Shown one piece after another: positions 22,786-33,162 of a stretch of 64,000 nucleotides of DNA. This DNA is from Selaginella moellendorffii (lineage: Eukaryota > Streptophyta > Lycopodiopsida > Selaginellales > Selaginellaceae), in assembly GCF_000143415.4 (NCBI RefSeq), contig NW_003314272.1:85528-149527 (forward strand), given 5' to 3'. Below the pieces are notes generated by a model that made no database searches, was not told the origin of the DNA, and saw only the letters and a list, made by a program, of their open reading frames with translations. Made by a program: the position numbers and the translations under genes. The stretch's first letter is position 1; each line of letters begins with the position of its first letter.

Positions 22786-24675
22786 TTAGAGCAGCCCCCG
22801 GCGGCGCTTGTAGTCGTTGACCGTGAGCGTGAGGCTGTGGCGCCGGCCGTCGTCGGCGTCGACGCGCACACCGTAGTGAGCTTCCATCTTCCGCTTCCGC
22901 TCCATGAAGGCCATGGCTGCTCCCTGCCCGCCTTTGAAGCGCTCCAGTGCGGCCAACGATATGGGCAAGTCGAAGTCGTGCAGGCTAAACATCTTGGAGA
23001 ACTGGCGTCCCATCAGGCGGCCATTGCCAGCCTTGGTCAGCTCCTGCAAAAAGCCCGCCCCGTCTTTGCCCGCCTTATCACCCCCGATGGCTTCGCTGTG
23101 CTCCTCCGCTGCGGTCTTTGGAGCGTCCGACTTGTAGTAGTTTTGTGACCTTGTCCACCTCCGGGAGAAGGGATCGTAGCCCGCCTCGCCCATCTTGGCC
23201 GCTGGCTTGAGTTCCGACGCGTTTTTAAAGTTTTCAAACCTGTTCCTCCGGTTCATCATCTCGATACGTTCCGCCTTTTCATTCTTGGTTTGCTGCTTGG
23301 ACGCCAGAGACTCGAGCTCCTTGAGCTTCTCGTGCAGCCGCTCTATCTGCTCCTGGTCTCCCTTGCCTTCAGCGACGCTCAGGTCCTTCATCACTCTTTC
23401 CTTTTCCAGCGCCAAGTTGGACGGCCTCGCCGATGCCATCTTCTTCTCCTGCAGCATCTGCTTCACTGCTGCAGCCGAGTAGACGAAGGAGGCGATCTTC
23501 TCCAGGGCCTCGGCCTTGTCCCTCACCGCCGACTTGCTGATGCCGGGAGAGTCCGACTTGGCCACCTCCGCCTTCCATGCATCGATCTCGTCGTCTGTAG
23601 GGGCCTGGTCGGATGCTCGAACCATCTGCCAGCGAGCCGCCGAGGAGTCGTCCCCCCACGTACAGTTGAGATACTTGTGCGTGGTGCGGTTTTCAAACTT
23701 GTAGGGCTTGTCCGGCTCCGTAGCATCCACATTCTTCACGAGGCACAGGCGGTACATGCTTGTGCCGCTGTTGGACATGCCGATGCCAATGCGCACGAAG
23801 CATCCCACGATCACCTCCTCAAAAAACGGCTCCATGAACCACTTTGACAGCTTGGACCTCCGGATGGTGATCTTCCTGATGTCCTCGTTGTCGGGCAGGC
23901 TCACTCGCCCCCCCCGCTCGTCGTCGTCGTCATCCGAAGGTACGTCGCTGCGGTTGGATTCTCCTCGGCTGCTCTCCTCGTCGTCGTCGTCTTCGGAATC
24001 AGCATCAGAATTGGAGCTGGGGCTGGCGCTACGGCGGGGCGGAGGAGCAGCCGCACCACCTGCAACATTCTCCCGTCTCTTCCTCTGCTGGTGCTGGTGC
24101 TGGTGCTGATGCTGCTGCTGCTGCTGTAGCTGGCTCGCATCCTGCGACCTCTGCCTCTTGGCCACCAGCTCGCTCAGAGCGTTGGTCTTGGAGGTTTTGG
24201 TGGTTTCCCTGCCCGAGGACCTCATCCGGGACGAGGGTGGCCCGTCCCTCTTCCGCTCCTCCTCTGCAATGCGCGCCTCGGTCGACTTCTTGAGGCTATA
24301 GTTGTCTCGCTTCTCCGACCTCTCGTGCAGGATCATCTCCCTCTCCAGCTCCGTCATCGCCTCCAGCTTCCGCTTGTCCTCGTCGTCCTTGTACAGATCA
24401 CTCCCAAACGACAGGTCGCTCCCAGAGCCCTCGTCCCTGTCCCCGCCATCAAACCTCTTCTTGAGTGGCATCTTGGAGCCGCCCTTGCCCTTTTTGTCGT
24501 AGTCGTCTTCATCCTCCTCCTCGTCCTCGTCAGAGCTGGAGCTGGAGCCTCTCCTGGAGCTCCTCTTACCATCTCTCTTGCTGGCGGCGCCGCTGCTAGC
24601 GTTCGTGTTGCTGCCGCTCTTGCGACCAGCAGCGGCCAGGAGCATGTGCTCCAGATCGAGGGCGTCGTCCGCCAT
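22786..24675 (-). CDS. VIP5: RTF1/VIP5, Plus-3 subunit of the PAF1 complex
   Basis: A single exon of 629 residues. The N-terminus (MADDALDLEHMLLAAAGR) is followed by acidic Ser/Asp/Glu tracts, 'SFGSDLYKDDEDKRKLEAMT' and 'LEREMILHERSEKRD', a Gln/His run (about 180-200), the Plus-3 domain (about 265-385; 'ITIRRSKLSKWFMEPFFEE', 'RLCLVKNVDATEPDKPYKF'), and the conserved end 'LTLTVNDYKRRRGLL'. RTF1 works with RNA polymerase II elongation and histone modification; VIP5 in Arabidopsis supports FLC expression. The start is the ATG at 24675; the GTG six bases upstream is not needed. It is head-to-head with the LRR-kinase gene, 87 bp apart. Confidence 0.97.
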   Translation of the reverse strand: MADDALDLEHMLLAAAGRKSGSNTNASSGAASKRDGKRSSRRGSSSSSDEDEEEDEDDYDKKGKGGSKMPLKKRFDGGDRDEGSGSDLSFGSDLYKDDEDKRKLEAMTELEREMILHERSEKRDNYSLKKSTEARIAEEERKRDGPPSSRMRSSGRETTKTSKTNALSELVAKRQRSQDASQLQQQQQHQHQHQHQQRKRRENVAGGAAAPPPRRSASPSSNSDADSEDDDDEESSRGESNRSDVPSDDDDDERGGRVSLPDNEDIRKITIRRSKLSKWFMEPFFEEVIVGCFVRIGIGMSNSGTSMYRLCLVKNVDATEPDKPYKFENRTTHKYLNCTWGDDSSAARWQMVRASDQAPTDDEIDAWKAEVAKSDSPGISKSAVRDKAEALEKIASFVYSAAAVKQMLQEKKMASARPSNLALEKERVMKDLSVAEGKGDQEQIERLHEKLKELESLASKQQTKNEKAERIEMMNRRNRFENFKNASELKPAAKMGEAGYDPFSRRWTRSQNYYKSDAPKTAAEEHSEAIGGDKAGKDGAGFLQELTKAGNGRLMGRQFSKMFSLHDFDLPISLAALERFKGGQGAAMAFMERKRKMEAHYGVRVDADDGRRHSLTLTVNDYKRRRGLL

Positions 24676-24762
24676 GGCCACTCCTCTGACCTAATACTAA
24701 GATGAGCTCAAAAGAGCTCACTCGTTAGGGTTTTAGAGGAGCGTGCGAGTTCTAGGCGGCGT
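24676..24762. promoter_or_regulatory. 87-bp bidirectional promoter between RTF1 and the LRR-EDR1-kinase
   Basis: Only 87 bp separate the two divergent start codons. The interval holds GAGCTCaaaaGAGCTC (two GAGCTC hexamers around 24705-24720) and AGGGTTTTAG-type motifs (about 24727). Both leaders must be very short, or the transcription units overlap. Confidence 0.6.
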
Positions 24763-27700
24763 ATGGCGTCGGGGGAGGGCCATAGCGAGGGAGCGGAGGG
24801 GCACGGGGCGCCGGGCCAGGGCCCGGGCAGTGCCAACAAGGCGGAGGAGGAGGAGGAGGGGGAGGAGGGTGACGATGTGATCGATGTCTCTCCCTCAGGC
24901 TGCTGCGCCTCGTCGCTGGCGTGCGTCCCAGCTGCAAAGTCCCAGCGGGCCAAGCAAATGTACGTGTTTGACAACGTTTTCACCCTTTTGCCACGCTCTC
25001 TTCTGCAATTCACGAGCCTCCGGGTCCTCAAGGTCTTCTCCAACGCCGCGCGCTACTTCCCCGACCTTGACGACGACTGCTTCCCCCAGTTGGAGCAGCT
25101 CCAGGTGAGGGCATCTCCACTGGGACTGTCCAGCCTTTTGCCGCTTGGGAAAATGCCCGCTCTCAAGACGCTCGAGCTCCACCAGCTTCCGCTCCGCCCC
25201 TCTGCGTCCTTTCTACCAGCCGAGATTGCCAACCTCCAGGAGCTCCGACGGCTTTCGGTCTGTCACTTCTCAATCTCGTAAGTCACTCCTCCTTCTCTGT
25301 TTCGCATCCAAACTCTCGCTTTTCAGGTATCTACCACCAGAAATTGGATCCCTTCACAGCCTCCAGGAGCTGGACTTGTCGTTTAACAAGCTCAAGCTCT
25401 TACCCAAGGAAATATCCGGATTGACATCACTTAAATCGCTCAAGCTCTCAAACAACAAGCTGGGGGAGCTCCCTTCGTCTATTAGTACAATGCTTTCACT
25501 GGCCACCCTTGATGTTGGCCATAATAGACTAACTTCGCTCCTCACACTGGATCTGCAAGCTATGACTTCCTTGCAAGAACTAAATGCTCAAGTAGGCTCT
25601 AGCGGTACTTCAAGCTTCCTACTTTGGTTCGTTTCTCATCTATCTCTTCTCCTCTTGTGCAGTTTAATAAGTTGCAAGCGACTGGAGAGATTCCAACATG
25701 GCTCAGGTGCAACTTTGAGGGTAACGAGTGGCTGCAATTTTATTCGGAGAGAAAAAAGGCTAAAGGTAATTTACTGTCTACTTTATTTTTGAAAGGAACG
25801 TAACTTGATGGATGGAACAGGATCTAGGAACTCCGGCAATCGGTCAAAGCTGGGAGTTGAAAGCAGGCGGTGCAAGACATTGGGGTCTGCGATACCTGAG
25901 GAAATGGTGCTCCTGGATTCTGGAAACTACCGGACTGTTGACAAGAGAGGAAGCGCAAACGAGCTTGGGGAAAGTACAGATTTGCCGCTACAAAGCAAGC
26001 AACTAACAGTGACAGAGAAGGCTGGCACTCATGCAGGTTCGACTCACAAGAGGCTTGGGCATTGTCCTGTTGAAGGTAATCCAAAGCCTAGCAAGCGTCG
26101 GAAGGCAGCTGAGAAGTTCTCTGAGGTGTCATACAAGTACAGCAAAGATTCCTTCTGTGGTTTCGATGACCATCTTGTGGATGGTTTTTACGACGCGGGC
26201 AGGGACCATCCTTTTCTTCCGCTGGAAGCCTTGGAAAATGAGCAGTTCAGTTTCAACAGGCGCGAGGTTATACTGGTCGACAGGTAGGCACGCGTTCTAA
26301 AGCTGCAAATTACAAGCTGCTGCTCTGGGTACCTGCAGAACCAAAGACGAGGATTTGGACGCGATGGCTTCATCCGCTAAACAACTGCTTGTTAGTCTTG
26401 GACCTGGCGGGGCAACATTTGAGCATGGTTCGAGTGACTTGTACAACGTTGCAATGCTGGCCTTGTTCGTGTCAGATTGTTTGGGTGGGAGCGACAAGAC
26501 GTTGAATGTTAAAATCATGCGGCGCACTGCACTTGGTTCTACGTCAAGTATGCCCTTCGTGTGTTCGTGCTGCGCAACAGGGCCAAGCGACAGTGGTGCC
26601 TCTTTTTCCGGTGCGCTTCCAAGCATGCGTACACTCAGTGACGAAGCAATAAGACATGTCAAGCTTAAGAGGAACTCCAACGTAGTACCTTTGGGATCAT
26701 TGCCTTATGGCGTTTGTCGGCACCGGGCAATACTCATGAAGGTATGTTCTAAGCATTGTGTGCTTTATTCACGTCTTGTTTTGCAGTATCTTTGCGATCG
26801 ATCGAGTCCCGTTATTCCTTGTGAGCTAGTGCGGGGATATTTGGATTATATGCCGCATGCTTGGAACGTTGTTCTTGTTTGTAGGGGTGGTGTTAACGTC
26901 AGGATGCTTGTCGACGCGTGTCGTCCTCTTGATATCAGGCTTGAAAGCGATCCAGAGTATTTCTGCCGGTTCGTTTCGAGGTTTTCCATTTTCGTTTTGT
27001 TTAAACAAAGTTTTTATTTCCTCTCTAGGTACATTCCAACCCGGCGGATACATGTGCAGCCTAGGGTGGTGGAGCTAGGCAGCGGGACGTTTTTGCCTCT
27101 GTTTTACGAGGAGATTGGTTTTGGTGCTTCCGGTGCAGAGGTTAGGAAATGCAGCGTTGGAGGTCATACGGCAGCTGCAAAGGTAAAACGTGCATGGAGA
27201 TTTGGTTTTTTTTTTTTTTTTTTGTTTTCTTTTTTCTCAGTACAAGCTTCTACCAGATCCGGCAGCTGGATTCTGCGGTTGTCAAAGAATCATCGGATGG
27301 TGGGTGGCTCAGTGAGTTGCGCATACACTGTAGCATCGGAGAGCATCCCAATGTTGTCGCGTTCTATGGTCATCAGCTATCGTTTGAATCCGCTGCGTCG
27401 AATGGCGCAAACAAAAAGCTGGACGCTCCCCAGCTGGTTATATTTATGGAGTATGTCAAGGGCGGGTCGCTAGACGTGAGTTGCTGGTTGCAAAATTTCC
27501 TGGTTTGCCGTACTAATTTGTTTTTGCAGAATGTTATCACTCGCTTCTCAAAAGATGGCTGCCTCTATACACCGCCCCGATTAGCAATAAATATTGCTGA
27601 AAGTGTAGCTCAAGGTCTGGTTTGGCTTCACTCAAGGGGGATCATCCACCGTGACATCAAAAGCAGTAACATACTGGTAGATTTGGATTCTCCTGACAAT

Positions 27701-28275
27701 AGACCGGTAGTCAAGATTTGTGACTTTGATAGTGCCGTTCCTGTGGGTTCCTCGTCTATCCACACCTGTTACTTGGCACATCATGGTCTACCCCTTACTG
27801 ATGTCTGCGTAGGCACTCCTCGATGGATTGCTCCAGAAGTGCTGGGTGCTATGTATACTCGTCAGCAGTACGGGCTGGTAAGCATCCTCTTTCCAAACAA
27901 TCGTAACAGACATCATTCATGTCTGTGTGTCTACAGGAAGCAGATATGTGGTCTTTCGGCTGTTTCATCTCAGAATTGTTGACACTAAACGTTCCTTATG
28001 CGGGAATCGGGGACAATGAAATTCACAATCACATCAAAGTAAGTGTAGTAGTGACGATATTGTCGTCTCCTTCTCATGCTTTGGTGGGGCAGGCTGGAGA
28101 GAGGCCCTCGTTAACGTGGAAGCTTGATGAGATTGTCCTTGAGCCAGCCGTTGGCGGCGACAAAGATTGCCTAGATGCTTTGATACGTCTGTATGAGTCA
28201 TGCACAGAGCTTGATCCTGGCAAACGGCCAACTGCACAAGAAGCTTTGTCGTCTTTACAGAAGCTGGTGGAATGA
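24763..28275 (+). CDS. LRR-EDR1-Raf-like protein kinase
   Basis: Eleven exons (24763-25277, 25327-25591, 25663-25765, 25821-26283, 26339-26741, 26787-26968, 27029-27182, 27257-27475, 27530-27877, 27937-28038, 28093-28275) give 978 residues. Order: acidic start; plant intracellular Ras-type LRRs (about 60-285, 'LQELDLSFNKLKLLPKEISG'); a linker with basic cluster KPSKRRK; an EDR1/CTR1-type N-terminal domain (about 450-660, 'LGSLPYGVCRHRAILMK'); a kinase (about 665-975). Kinase motifs: glycine loop GFGASGAEV, HRDIKSSN, GTPRWIAPEV, and DFD where most kinases have DFG. No signal peptide or membrane span, so it is cytosolic. The architecture matches Arabidopsis At1g04210. Intron 7 carries a T/poly-pyrimidine run. 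Confidence 0.92.
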
Positions 28276-28640
28276 GGAAGATTCATCATCCGACCCCAAA
28301 AGGTATGCTTTGAGCTGCACTGGTATTGATCATATTCATGTTTTTTAGCAGGCATTTCTTGTGTCTTGCGAAAGGGAATATCGCACAGATTGTTATATAC
28401 ATTTGGAGGGTCAGTTTCTTTGCGTCTATATTTTATATTTTATACAACTTTCTCATTTTGTTTAATTACAACAGCTATCAACAATTGAAGTTGAAGCAAA
28501 GCAGGCATCAATGAAGATGGAAAGGCAATCAACCGATGCCTTTGATTCGCGAGCTGCCTTTGCTGCAAGGGATACCCCGTTGGATCCGATTTATGGGTCT
28601 ATAAAAGTTAGCTCTTTCATAAGACGTGAGAAGACAAGCC
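28276..28640. promoter_or_regulatory. Intergenic with TATA box of the LEA_2 gene
   Basis: The 365-bp gap is AT-rich in its middle. TATAAAAG at 28600-28607, about 33 bp before the ATG at 28641, is a good TATA box for the LEA_2 gene, though the spacing implies almost no leader. No gene is seen in the gap. Confidence 0.5.
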
Positions 28641-29795
28641 ATGGAGGGAGGCGGCAGTAAGGTGGCCAAGTTTGCTCCCCGGGTGGATATGATGGGAATG
28701 AGCTTGCAATCGTCAACAGCCAACAGGGCGGTAGTAGATGTCCTCTTTGCGATCTTGAATCCTCACCCGGTGGAACTTAAGCTGGTGGAAGTTGAGTTTG
28801 CGTTTGAGAAGGAAGACGACAGTGAAGTTGCGCTTGTGAAGCTGGTCCAGTATCCCAGTACAATTCAAGCGTGCTCCTCGACGCTGATGATGGTGCCAGT
28901 GGAGTTGAAGCAGGCAGATGTCAGTCACGTTGCATCGCACACAATGAAGGCTCAACTCAATTTTAGGCCGAACAGCATCAGCGATTTTTTCACGGTGAGT
29001 GTGGGTAAGGTGAAGGACTTTTTCAAGGTGCTGCAACCAGAAGGTGGACGGGCTTCCGGGTACGTCAACGGGGTGCACATTTCGTCCCTTTCTCCCGAGG
29101 AAGTCAAATTCAGCATCATTCTGCGAGTCTCCAACGGCAACACCATCCCAGTGGAGCTTGAAAGAGCGGAATTCGCTCTGGAGGAGGAGAGCAAGGTCAA
29201 GGTGGCTGATAAGGTGGTGCGCGCACTCCAGACCATCAATCCCAAGAGCCAGAAGCGAATCGAGATCGGCCTGACGGTCGGGAAGGAGGAAATGAAAGCG
29301 GCTTCTCTTCCAGCTCCAGGCAACATGCTGAGCCTGAAGCTTAGGATGGACTTTTGGTTCAAGGATTCCTCTCACGGCGAGTACAAGATCTCTCAGGACA
29401 AATCCGTCTCTTTCCCAGTGCTGGCTCCCGCAGCAGCCCAGGTGAAGGAGGTGGTGTTTGAGCACGATGCTTCTGGCGTCCCCGTTGCCAGGATGCAGCT
29501 GCAACTCAAAGTCGTCCCCATCAAGCTTAACGCCATACCTCTCCTCGACTACACGATACGCCACACCGCTTCTATGAAAGAGCCCGTGGCCAAACTCGCG
29601 AGCTGGTCGCTCCTTGGGCACGGTGACGCGACGACACTGGAAGAGGAGATGGCGGTGGAAGCTGTGTTGCAGCCCCTGGACGATTCAGCATTTGGCTCGG
29701 CACTGTGGGAGGTGTTTTGCGACAGAAGCACCAACTACACGTCCACCGTGACCATCGAGGGGAATTCCCTTGAGTATGGTACAGTTCGCATGTAG
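28641..29795 (+). CDS. LEA_2 (WHy-domain) protein with three repeats
   Basis: A single exon of 384 residues from ATG 28641. Three diverged WHy/LEA14-like units are visible: about 25-125 ('ANRAVVDVLFAILNPHPVEL'), 145-250 ('VKFSIILRVSNGNTIPVELE') and 270-380 ('MQLQLKVVPIKLNAIPLLDY'). The repeated pattern is a hydrophobic beta strand, an N-x-x-P-V-E-L-like element and 'EFA(F/L)E.E'. LEA14 proteins protect against desiccation and usually have one or two such units. No signal peptide or membrane segment is seen, so it is probably cytosolic. The stop lies 44 bp from that of the convergent naphthoate synthase gene. Confidence 0.85.
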   Translation: MEGGGSKVAKFAPRVDMMGMSLQSSTANRAVVDVLFAILNPHPVELKLVEVEFAFEKEDDSEVALVKLVQYPSTIQACSSTLMMVPVELKQADVSHVASHTMKAQLNFRPNSISDFFTVSVGKVKDFFKVLQPEGGRASGYVNGVHISSLSPEEVKFSIILRVSNGNTIPVELERAEFALEEESKVKVADKVVRALQTINPKSQKRIEIGLTVGKEEMKAASLPAPGNMLSLKLRMDFWFKDSSHGEYKISQDKSVSFPVLAPAAAQVKEVVFEHDASGVPVARMQLQLKVVPIKLNAIPLLDYTIRHTASMKEPVAKLASWSLLGHGDATTLEEEMAVEAVLQPLDDSAFGSALWEVFCDRSTNYTSTVTIEGNSLEYGTVRM

Positions 29796-29839
29796 CTAGC
29801 ACCTCTCCATTCTCGTTGAATAACAAGAAAATATTTCGT

Positions 29840-31227
29840 TCATGGTAACCTGGGAACCTTGGAAAAATTGGGCTGCCTGCCCTCCAGATAAGACTTCCTC
29901 CCTTCCTCGCCCTCTTCAGAGCCGTAGAACAGAAGCGTCGCGTTTCCAGCCAGCTCCTGCACATGCATCACGCATGCACTCGAGTGATCCAGCAACCAAG
30001 AAAATCGCGGAAAATCACACCTGAAGGCCAGCATGCCCGTCTTCCACGGCGTTGAGCGCAGACTTGAGAACCCGGATGGCAGTGGGGCTATTCTTGAGCA
30101 TTTGACGGCACCACTTGATTGTCTCCATCTCCAGCTCCGCGACCTTTTAAAAAGAAATGTATATAGCATGACCGCGGCGATTGCTCGACCGACTTACAGG
30201 CACCACCGCGTTGACAAGACCCATCTCCAGGGCTTGCTGCGCATCGTAAAATCTCGCAAGGAACCACATCTCTCTCGCTCGCTTCTGCCCAACCTGCAAA
30301 GTAGCAATTGTAGCACCACTGGCATGGACGCACAGACTTACCAACCGGGCCATGATGCTACAGCCATAGCCAGCGTCAAAACTGCCCACCTTGGGCCCAG
30401 TCTGCCCAAACATGGCATTGTCCGCAGCGATAGTTATGTCGCACACCATGTGGAGGACGTGACCTCCACCAACTGCGTAGCCAGCAACCTGCTCTAGAGA
30501 TGATGAAGCATGCTTCCATCCAAACCAAAGAAACGAAATCGACTGCTCACCATTGCGACGACGGGCTTAGGGAGCCTCCGAATTTGCATCTGTGAACACA
30601 GGTCATGACTCTCAACTGGAGATGTAACAGCTTGTTGCTTGCCTGCAAGTCCAAAACGTTGAGACGCGCAATGTTGTCTTGACCGACATAGCCATGCTTT
30701 CCACGCACTGATTGATCACCTCCACTGCAGAATGCATCGGTCCCCTGCAAGAGACATACGTAGAGCTAAGTATAAGGGGAAAGCTACTACCTGGCCTGTT
30801 AGTATCACCACTCCCACGTCCTTGTCGTCTCGAGCGGCAGACAATGCACGCTGCATCTCGGTGACTGTTCGAGGAGTGAAGGCATTCCTCTTGTGCGCTC
30901 TGTTGATGGTGATCTGAGCCAACAGTTGAAGAAAGGATGAGCACAACTAGTACTCCCAAGCCACTCCCAAGCCACTCCCAAGCTTACTTTTGCTATTCCT
31001 TCTCCAAGAGCCTTGTGGTATAGCACCTCCTCTAGCTCTGGGCCGTCGCCTACCCAGGACTTGAGCCACACTACCCTCTCGCAAGAGATATCCCCGTGAC
31101 GGCGTTCATAGCTACTTTGGCTTCGTCTGCAAACCACAGCTTCCAGCCTGCAACTTGAATCCTCGGTCAAGGGTGGTACCAGATGAGAAGAAAGGCGAGC
31201 GAGGCGACAGCGTGACTTGTCCGCCAT
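29840..31227 (-). CDS. NS: Peroxisomal 1,4-dihydroxy-2-naphthoyl-CoA synthase (MenB/NS)
   Basis: Eight exons (31227-30988, 30913-30791, 30744-30643, 30589-30551, 30488-30342, 30293-30198, 30143-30021, 29956-29840) give 328 residues. It is a crotonase-fold enzyme closing the second ring of phylloquinone, acting on o-succinylbenzoyl-CoA. Motifs: '[10 protein letters not shown]', '[16 protein letters not shown]', '[17 protein letters not shown]', '[15 protein letters not shown]', 'FSKVPRLP' at the end. Residues 8-16, RLARLSSHL, form a perfect PTS2 peroxisomal signal (R-L-x5-H-L), at the same place as in Arabidopsis NS. Intron 3 has a GC donor (GCAAGC). Intron 1 holds an 11-bp unit (CCACTCCCAAG) repeated about three times (30950-30983). 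Confidence 0.97.
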
Positions 31228-31277
31228 AGCCAACTTACTGGACGTTATCCACACCAATCACTAAAAGCTTGCATTAC

Positions 31278-32967
31278 CTATGTTTCGTGATCATCGTTAT
31301 TGTCAATACCGCCTGGCACTATTCTATACCAGATGCGCAGAAATACCGCGAGCATGCCTTCAATCGCGTCACAGATCGTATCGGTGATTAACGTGACTAT
31401 ATATGTGATCACCGTGACGATGAAATTCCAAAACGAGCCCGGCCAGTAGTATGGATGGAGCAAGCGAAAGAGCAAACTGATGACAAGCCTCGGCTGCCTG
31501 CCCACCTGTATACCCTCCAGCCTATCAGAAACTCGCGTTGCTCGTGCAAAACCTTCAAGCCACTCACCGGGAACAGGCAGTCTAGTGTATCCCAGGCAGC
31601 GTGCCTCACGGGTCTTGTGGGATACATCGGCCCACCGGGTGAAGTAAAACTGAAGAGCGCTGTTTTAAGACGTGTACTTGTTGTCACTCTAAGCTCCTTC
31701 CCTATCAGACGCGGCGACATTGTCAGGACAAGAAGAAAGCAGCACGGGTCCACACACCTTTGAGTGCCTTTGCGCTCCACAGGTAGTGAAGTAGCACCGG
31801 TTCAACCTTCACCTTCTGCAGCTGAGGAAAAACGAAAACGTAGCATACAGCTCCAGTAAGCATGGAAAGACGAGAATACCTGGTCCGTCAGCTCTATGAC
31901 AAACACGTCGGCCGCCGCTCCATTGTACCCAGGCACAAGAGGAAACCTGCTTAAAAAATCATCCAGTCCATCGGCTGCAACTTACACACACGTTTACTAG
32001 GTGCATGGAGTGAGAGCGAAACAGATCCACCTGGCTCGTAGAAGAAGAAAAACCTTGCCAAAAGTAACGCGAGCTCCCTTCGACTCTAAGTGAATGCAGG
32101 CAAACTAATATAAGCACTGAATTCACGCCAGCCATACTTGCTTACTTGTAGGGGAAACTTATTGAGTTGGTCAGACGACAGAGCTGCCTCCATTGTGTAC
32201 TGCAAAAGGCAGGAAGAAGAAGAAGGAAAAAAAAAAAAAACAATAGAGATCTGGCACTTATACAAAGAAATCTGGTTACGTGATAGAGAGAATGAAATCG
32301 TGTCACGTTGCCCAATAGATCAATCCTGCCATGCAGGGCATGAGAGAGAACGTGAGCAAAACAACGCAAAACGTACCAGAAGATGTTGCTGGCACCCTCG
32401 ATGAATGCGGTGGTGTAGCGGAGCAAACCATCCGAGGCATCCGTTGGAATCTCGAATAGCTTGGAGCAGGCGAGTCACAATCGTCAGCAATCTGTCTAGG
32501 CGCAAAATTCATACCCATTGGTAGAAGACGAGCGCAAAGATTTGCGATGCGAACGACTGGGTCCACAGCTGTACAAACAAGGGAAGGAGGGGCTTGGCAT
32601 CCTCGGGGATTTGCGCGTAGTGCTCCGCGAGGACTTCATAAAAGCACTTCCTGCCCACGAACAGGTGCTCAGCATCTTGGCCATACAAGAGTTCTGTCCA
32701 ATCCAAAAGAATCCAAGAGCCTGGCTGCGTAAACTAGAAGCGCGAACTCACTACCTTTTGCACGATCGTCCACTTCGAGAGCTACATCAGTGAAGAGCTG
32801 CCTGAGACAATCTCCGCGCTGGGACGGCAAGCTGATCGCCTGGATAGAGAGTGAGGAGCTCCTGCCGACAGTGAGCCCTGAGTTACCTTGTGCAGCTTGC
32901 GGAGGAGCTGCTGCGTGAGAGCCGTCCGGTAGGCCGACTTGGGGAGGGGGCGGTGGCGGTCCGACAT
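31278..32967 (-). CDS. Conserved plant protein of unknown function with hydrophobic C-terminus
   Basis: Ten exons (32967-32887, 32839-32755, 32693-32515, 32459-32373, 32199-32146, 32085-32054, 31946-31880, 31821-31758, 31701-31568, 31505-31278) give 336 residues. Segments I recall as conserved in plants are 'RFPLVPGYNGAAADVFVIEL', 'VKVEPVLLHYLWSAKALK' and 'TSPGGPMYPTRPVRHAAWDT'. The C-terminus has hydrophobic stretches, e.g. 'FWNFIVTVITYIVTLI' and 'GMLAVFLRIWYRIV', fitting membrane association. No enzyme motif is seen. Exon 4/5 joining needs a weak GTTTTG donor and a 173-bp intron, the least certain step. Function unknown. Confidence 0.75.
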
Positions 32968-33162
32968 GACATCTCTCTCCGCCGTCCTTGCCCTACACAC
33001 CTATATGTGTTGTGTTTGAGTGATCCTCGCAAAGTCATTAAAAAGCCATGCATGATATGTACAGAGAGTGAGTATCATCATCTCTAGCCGATCAAAAACC
33101 AATATCAGTGTTTGATATTGAGAGGGGGGGACACAATCTTGAGAGCTGGATTGGATCGCTCC

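Noticed and set aside
28713-29621. 302-codon minus-strand ORF opposite the LEA_2 gene
   Set aside because: Complement of a single-exon GC-rich gene; His/Leu-rich product without domains.
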